Below, piece after piece: positions 61,045-64,000 of a stretch of DNA of 64,000 nt (the stretch's first letter is position 1; every line of letters starts with the position of its first letter). This DNA is from Verrucosispora sioxanthis. Its GTDB lineage: Bacteria; Actinomycetota; Actinomycetes; Mycobacteriales; Micromonosporaceae. The stretch is taken from the NCBI RefSeq assembly GCF_010560025.1, contig NZ_SAIY01000005.1, positions 248,001-312,000 of the forward strand, in the 5' to 3' direction. A model generated the notes under the pieces. It saw nothing but the letters and a program-made list of their open reading frames with translations. It had not been told where the DNA came from and made no database searches. The position numbers and the translations under genes are program-made.

Positions 61045-63663
61045 GTGGCGAGCATCGACGAGGCCGTTGCGCCCCGGACCCCACGATCCCGGTCCCGGGT
61101 ACGCGGTGGTCTGGTCACCGTGGGTACGGTGCTGGCGTTGCTGGCGGCGATGGGGCTGACCGTGCTCGGTCTGGGTTCGGCGGACAACGCGGTGGCCAAC
61201 TACGACGCGAGTTCGTGGTTGTGGAGCGCCGCGCGCAGCGAGTTGGCGCGGGTCAACGGGGTCACCGCGCGGGTGGACACCCGGATGGAGGTGCCGGCGG
61301 CGCGGCGGCATCCGATGCAGGTGACGCAGACCGACCGGCTGCTGGTGCTGCGGGATCTGAACACCGGTCAGATCAGCGCGTTGGACCTGGCGACGTTGCA
61401 GATCACCGCGACCACGCCGACCACCCCGGGGCTCGGGGTGAGTGTGGCGTTGCACGAGGACGCGGCGTTCGTGGTGGACGCGGTCCAGGGTGTGGTGCGG
61501 CAGCTGGATCCGCGTTCGCTGGCCCCGGTGGGCGAGCCGGTGCGCTATCCGCCGGGGATCACCGGTGGCGCGTTCGACGGCGAGGGCCGTCTGTGGGTGG
61601 CGGTGCCGGCGGAGGGCACGGTCTCGGCGATCACCCCGGCGGTGCTGCCGTCCGAGGCGGCGGACTCGCCGGTGGGTTCGCCGCGGGTGCAGACGTACGA
61701 CGTGGCGGAGGCGAGCCATGAGTTGGTGGTCTCCACGTTGGACGACGGGGTGGCGGTGCTGGACCGTACGGCCGGGGCGTTGGTGACGGTCGTGGCCGGT
61801 ACGACCCGCCGCACGGCGTTGGCGTCGACGTTGACCGGGCCCGGCATCCTGCCGGTGCGTACCAGCGGGCCGGTGGTGCCGGTGACGGTGCCGGGGCAGC
61901 GGCAGGTGCACGCGATCGGCGACGGTGGCGAGGTGCGGTCGTTCACGGTGCCGGGCGACGGTGACCGGCTCGGTCCGGCGGTGGCCTGGGCTGGGCGGTT
62001 CTACTGCGCGGACGAGGCGGCGGGCACGGTGTACGCGTTCGACGCGACGGGCCAGCTGACCGACACGATCCGGGGCCGGTGGGGCGGCCCGTTGGAGTTG
62101 GAGGTGCGGGAGAACTACCTGTTCATCAACGCGCCGGAGGCGGCGACCGCGCGGGTGGTCGACGACTCGCACCAGGTGCGGGAGGTCGACAAGTACGCCA
62201 ACGACGTGCTCGGTGGTGATCCGCCGCCGGAGCCCCCGCCGCCGCCTCCGCCGCCGAAGAAGCCTCAGGTGAGCAAGCCGGGAGCGCCGCGTAACGTCAC
62301 GGCGGCGGCCGGCGACGCGCGGGCCAGGGTGAGTTGGCGGCCGGCGGCGGCCAACGGTGCCGAGATCATCCGGTACGTGGTGGAGGGCGCCGGGCAGCGG
62401 TTGGAGGTGGGCGCGAACCAGCGGTCGGTGGAGGTCACCGAGCTGACCAATGGTGAGACGTACCGCTTCTCGGTGCACGCGGTGAACGCGAAGGGCGCGG
62501 GTCCGGCCCGGAGCAGCAACCCGGTGACGCCGACCGCGGAGGTGCCGGACGCACCGACCGAGGTGACCGCCGAGGCGCGGGCGGACGGCACGGTGGTGGT
62601 GAGCTGGCCGGAGGCGAACGGTCAGGGCAACACGATCGCCCGGTACGCGGTGTCGGCGACCTCGGCGGGCACGAACGCGCCGGTGGGTGAGGCGACCGGC
62701 ACCGAGCTGGTGGTGAAGGCCGGTGAGCTGGAGTACGGCACGCAGTACGCGTTCACCGTCGTCTCGGTCAACGACAAGGGCGCGGCGTCGCAGGCGTCGC
62801 CGGTGAGCAACACGGTGGTGCCGTTCACGGTTCCCGGTGAGCCGTTGGAGTTGCGGGCGGGCACGGTGGCCGACCAGCCGGGGACGGTGGCGGTGCAGTG
62901 GTCGCCGGCGGTGGCCAACGGGCGGCCGGTGACCGGGTACGTGGTCGAGGTGGGTGACAAGCGCAGCGAGGTCACCGACACCCGGGCGACCGTGGGTGGG
63001 CTCGGTGACGGTCAGAACGTCACGGTGCGGGTCCGCGCGGTCAACGAGGCCGGCGAAGGCGCTGAGGCGACGACGACGGCGCGTACGGTGGCCGCGCCTC
63101 GGGTGACGGTGACCGGGTCGTCGGCGACCGCGACGGCGGCGACGGTGGCGTTCACCGTCGACGCCGGTGGCGGTGAGGCCAGTTGTACGCTGTCCCGGTC
63201 GGGTCAGCCGGCGAAGAGCGGCCCGTGTTCGAGCATCACGATGAGCGGGTTGGCCCCCGGCACCGGCTACACCTTCACGGTGACGGCGACGAACGCGGCC
63301 GGCAGCGGGACCGCCACCAGAGCGCAGCAGACCGACGCCCTGTACGGCATCGCCACCTGCAACAACGGCGACTCAGGCGCTGAAGCCACCTACTGCGACC
63401 GGGACCGTGACGGCCGCAACGGCAACGAGATCTTCTCGGTCGCTCGGCAGGACAACGACCGCCAGGTCGGCTGGGCGAAGCCCGGCACCCGGTTGAAGGC
63501 GCTTTGCAAGCAGCGAGGCGAAGAGGTGTACGCGTACATCTACAACAACGAGAAGCGCAGCACCTGGTGGGTGCAGGTCGACTACAGCGGACGCAACTAC
63601 ATCCCGTGGGCCTGGCTCAACCTGGAGGGCGGGGACGACATCAACGTCCTGCCCACCTGCTGA
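61045..63663 (+). CDS. Membrane-anchored fibronectin type III domain protein
   Basis: An 872-residue protein. One N-terminal membrane helix (VTVGTVLALLAAMGLTVLGL) precedes a beta-propeller-like region (residues 90-370), a Pro-rich linker (PPPPPPPPKK), three to four fibronectin type III repeats (APRNVTAAAGDARARVSW, DAPTEVTAEA, VTGYVVEV), and a C-terminal domain with conserved Cys. GGGAGG precedes the GTG at 61045. It directly precedes the MoxR gene. In related actinobacteria such a protein sits in a MoxR-DUF58 operon. Confidence 0.82.
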   Translation: MASIDEAVAPRTPRSRSRVRGGLVTVGTVLALLAAMGLTVLGLGSADNAVANYDASSWLWSAARSELARVNGVTARVDTRMEVPAARRHPMQVTQTDRLLVLRDLNTGQISALDLATLQITATTPTTPGLGVSVALHEDAAFVVDAVQGVVRQLDPRSLAPVGEPVRYPPGITGGAFDGEGRLWVAVPAEGTVSAITPAVLPSEAADSPVGSPRVQTYDVAEASHELVVSTLDDGVAVLDRTAGALVTVVAGTTRRTALASTLTGPGILPVRTSGPVVPVTVPGQRQVHAIGDGGEVRSFTVPGDGDRLGPAVAWAGRFYCADEAAGTVYAFDATGQLTDTIRGRWGGPLELEVRENYLFINAPEAATARVVDDSHQVREVDKYANDVLGGDPPPEPPPPPPPPKKPQVSKPGAPRNVTAAAGDARARVSWRPAAANGAEIIRYVVEGAGQRLEVGANQRSVEVTELTNGETYRFSVHAVNAKGAGPARSSNPVTPTAEVPDAPTEVTAEARADGTVVVSWPEANGQGNTIARYAVSATSAGTNAPVGEATGTELVVKAGELEYGTQYAFTVVSVNDKGAASQASPVSNTVVPFTVPGEPLELRAGTVADQPGTVAVQWSPAVANGRPVTGYVVEVGDKRSEVTDTRATVGGLGDGQNVTVRVRAVNEAGEGAEATTTARTVAAPRVTVTGSSATATAATVAFTVDAGGGEASCTLSRSGQPAKSGPCSSITMSGLAPGTGYTFTVTATNAAGSGTATRAQQTDALYGIATCNNGDSGAEATYCDRDRDGRNGNEIFSVARQDNDRQVGWAKPGTRLKALCKQRGEEVYAYIYNNEKRSTWWVQVDYSGRNYIPWAWLNLEGGDDINVLPTC

Positions 63664-63688
63664 TTCACCCCAGGCGAGGAGCACCACC

Positions 63689-64000
63689 GTGAACAGCCAG
63701 GAACCGCTCACCCAGCAGGAGGTGCAGGGCTTCGCCGCCCTGGCCGCCCGGCTGGCCGAGAACGTGAACACGGTGGTGCTCGGCAAACCGCAGGTGGTGC
63801 GGCTGGCGTTCACCGCGTTGTTCGCCCAGGGGCACGTGCTGCTGGAGGACGTGCCCGGGGTGGGCAAGACGACGCTGGCCCGGGCGATCGCGGCGACGGT
63901 GAAGGGGCAATGGCGGCGGATCCAGTTCACGCCGGACCTGCTGCCCTCCGACGTGTCCGGGGTGACCATCTTCAACCAGGCCACCCGGGGCTTCGAGTTC
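63689..64000 (+). CDS. MoxR family AAA+ ATPase, N-terminal part
   Basis: The first 104 residues of a MoxR ATPase, cut by the window end. Walker A DVPGVGKTT and the helix before it (LFAQGHVLLE) are typical, and the following QFTPDLLPSDVSG matches the family. MoxR proteins act as chaperones assembling membrane or secreted complexes. GAGGAG lies before the GTG at 63689. It follows the fibronectin III gene by 25 bases. Confidence 0.88.
   Translation, partial: MNSQEPLTQQEVQGFAALAARLAENVNTVVLGKPQVVRLAFTALFAQGHVLLEDVPGVGKTTLARAIAATVKGQWRRIQFTPDLLPSDVSGVTIFNQATRGFEF

Noticed and set aside
60736..62478. A 580-codon minus frame opposite the fibronectin protein
   Set aside because: Arg/His-rich antisense translation; opposite frame has recognisable fibronectin III repeats.

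Overview
The DNA is uniformly GC-rich, with GTG/TTG starts, ATGA/GTGA stop-start overlaps and Shine-Dalgarno-like GGAGG boxes. Together with DUF2637/SpdB-like, BTAD, GPP34 and LysM proteins this points to a filamentous actinobacterium, most likely Micromonosporaceae (the genus is an inference). Positions 1 to about 57,886 look like accessory DNA that includes an integrated conjugative element. From 57,886 to the right end the DNA looks like ordinary chromosome: a tRNA-Leu gene, a TPR/Pro-rich membrane protein, a fibronectin type III surface protein and the start of a MoxR ATPase gene.

Layout. (i) 1-2,372, minus strand: two radical SAM enzymes around a family 2 glycosyltransferase, with a 24-codon ORF just upstream that might encode a peptide substrate. 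(ii) 2,586-7,880, minus strand: a lipoprotein, then a translationally coupled series with two GNAT acetyltransferases, an APC permease, a GPP34 protein and two small proteins. (iii) 8,250-11,526, plus strand: an XRE-TPR regulator, an aminoglycoside-phosphotransferase-like kinase, and a DddA/SCP1.201-like deaminase overlapping a small candidate immunity gene. (iv) 11,684-22,343, plus strand: an Hsp70-like membrane protein, two membrane-anchored BTAD proteins (one with LysM), a KAP NTPase-TIR fusion, an SpdB-like DUF2637 protein and a small ribbon-helix-helix-like protein. (v) 22,412-29,785, minus strand: a run of small element-type genes including a DUF932 protein. (vi) 30,220-39,845, minus strand: a compact type IV secretion operon of the Gram-positive kind (VirB2-like pilin, VirB6-like channel, PrgI-like protein, VirB4, accessory membrane protein, VirD4, replication-relaxation protein, M23 peptidase). 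(vii) 40,125-52,333: a sigma-like regulator and cargo rich in possible defence genes (GIY-YIG protein, an ApeA-like HEPN protein, and a GmrSD-like protein coupled to a CBS-HEPN protein). (viii) 52,570-54,000: an IS110 element whose 5' non-coding region folds like a bridge RNA. (ix) 54,216-57,904, plus strand: two methyltransferases, a 58-residue protein and a large serine recombinase whose stop codon lies inside the tRNA-Leu gene, marking the right attachment end.

How the parts may work together: the recombinase integrates the element at the 3' end of tRNA-Leu(GAG). The secretion operon would carry out transfer. A bipartite 34-bp sequence (CCAAT-N13-TTGTAATCCCCTAGTG) lies in the same orientation upstream of both the secretion operon and the methyltransferase-recombinase operon, which suggests joint control of transfer and excision. 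No relaxase and no clear replication initiator were found, and the left attachment end was not found in the window, so the element probably continues to the left or its left boundary is hidden.
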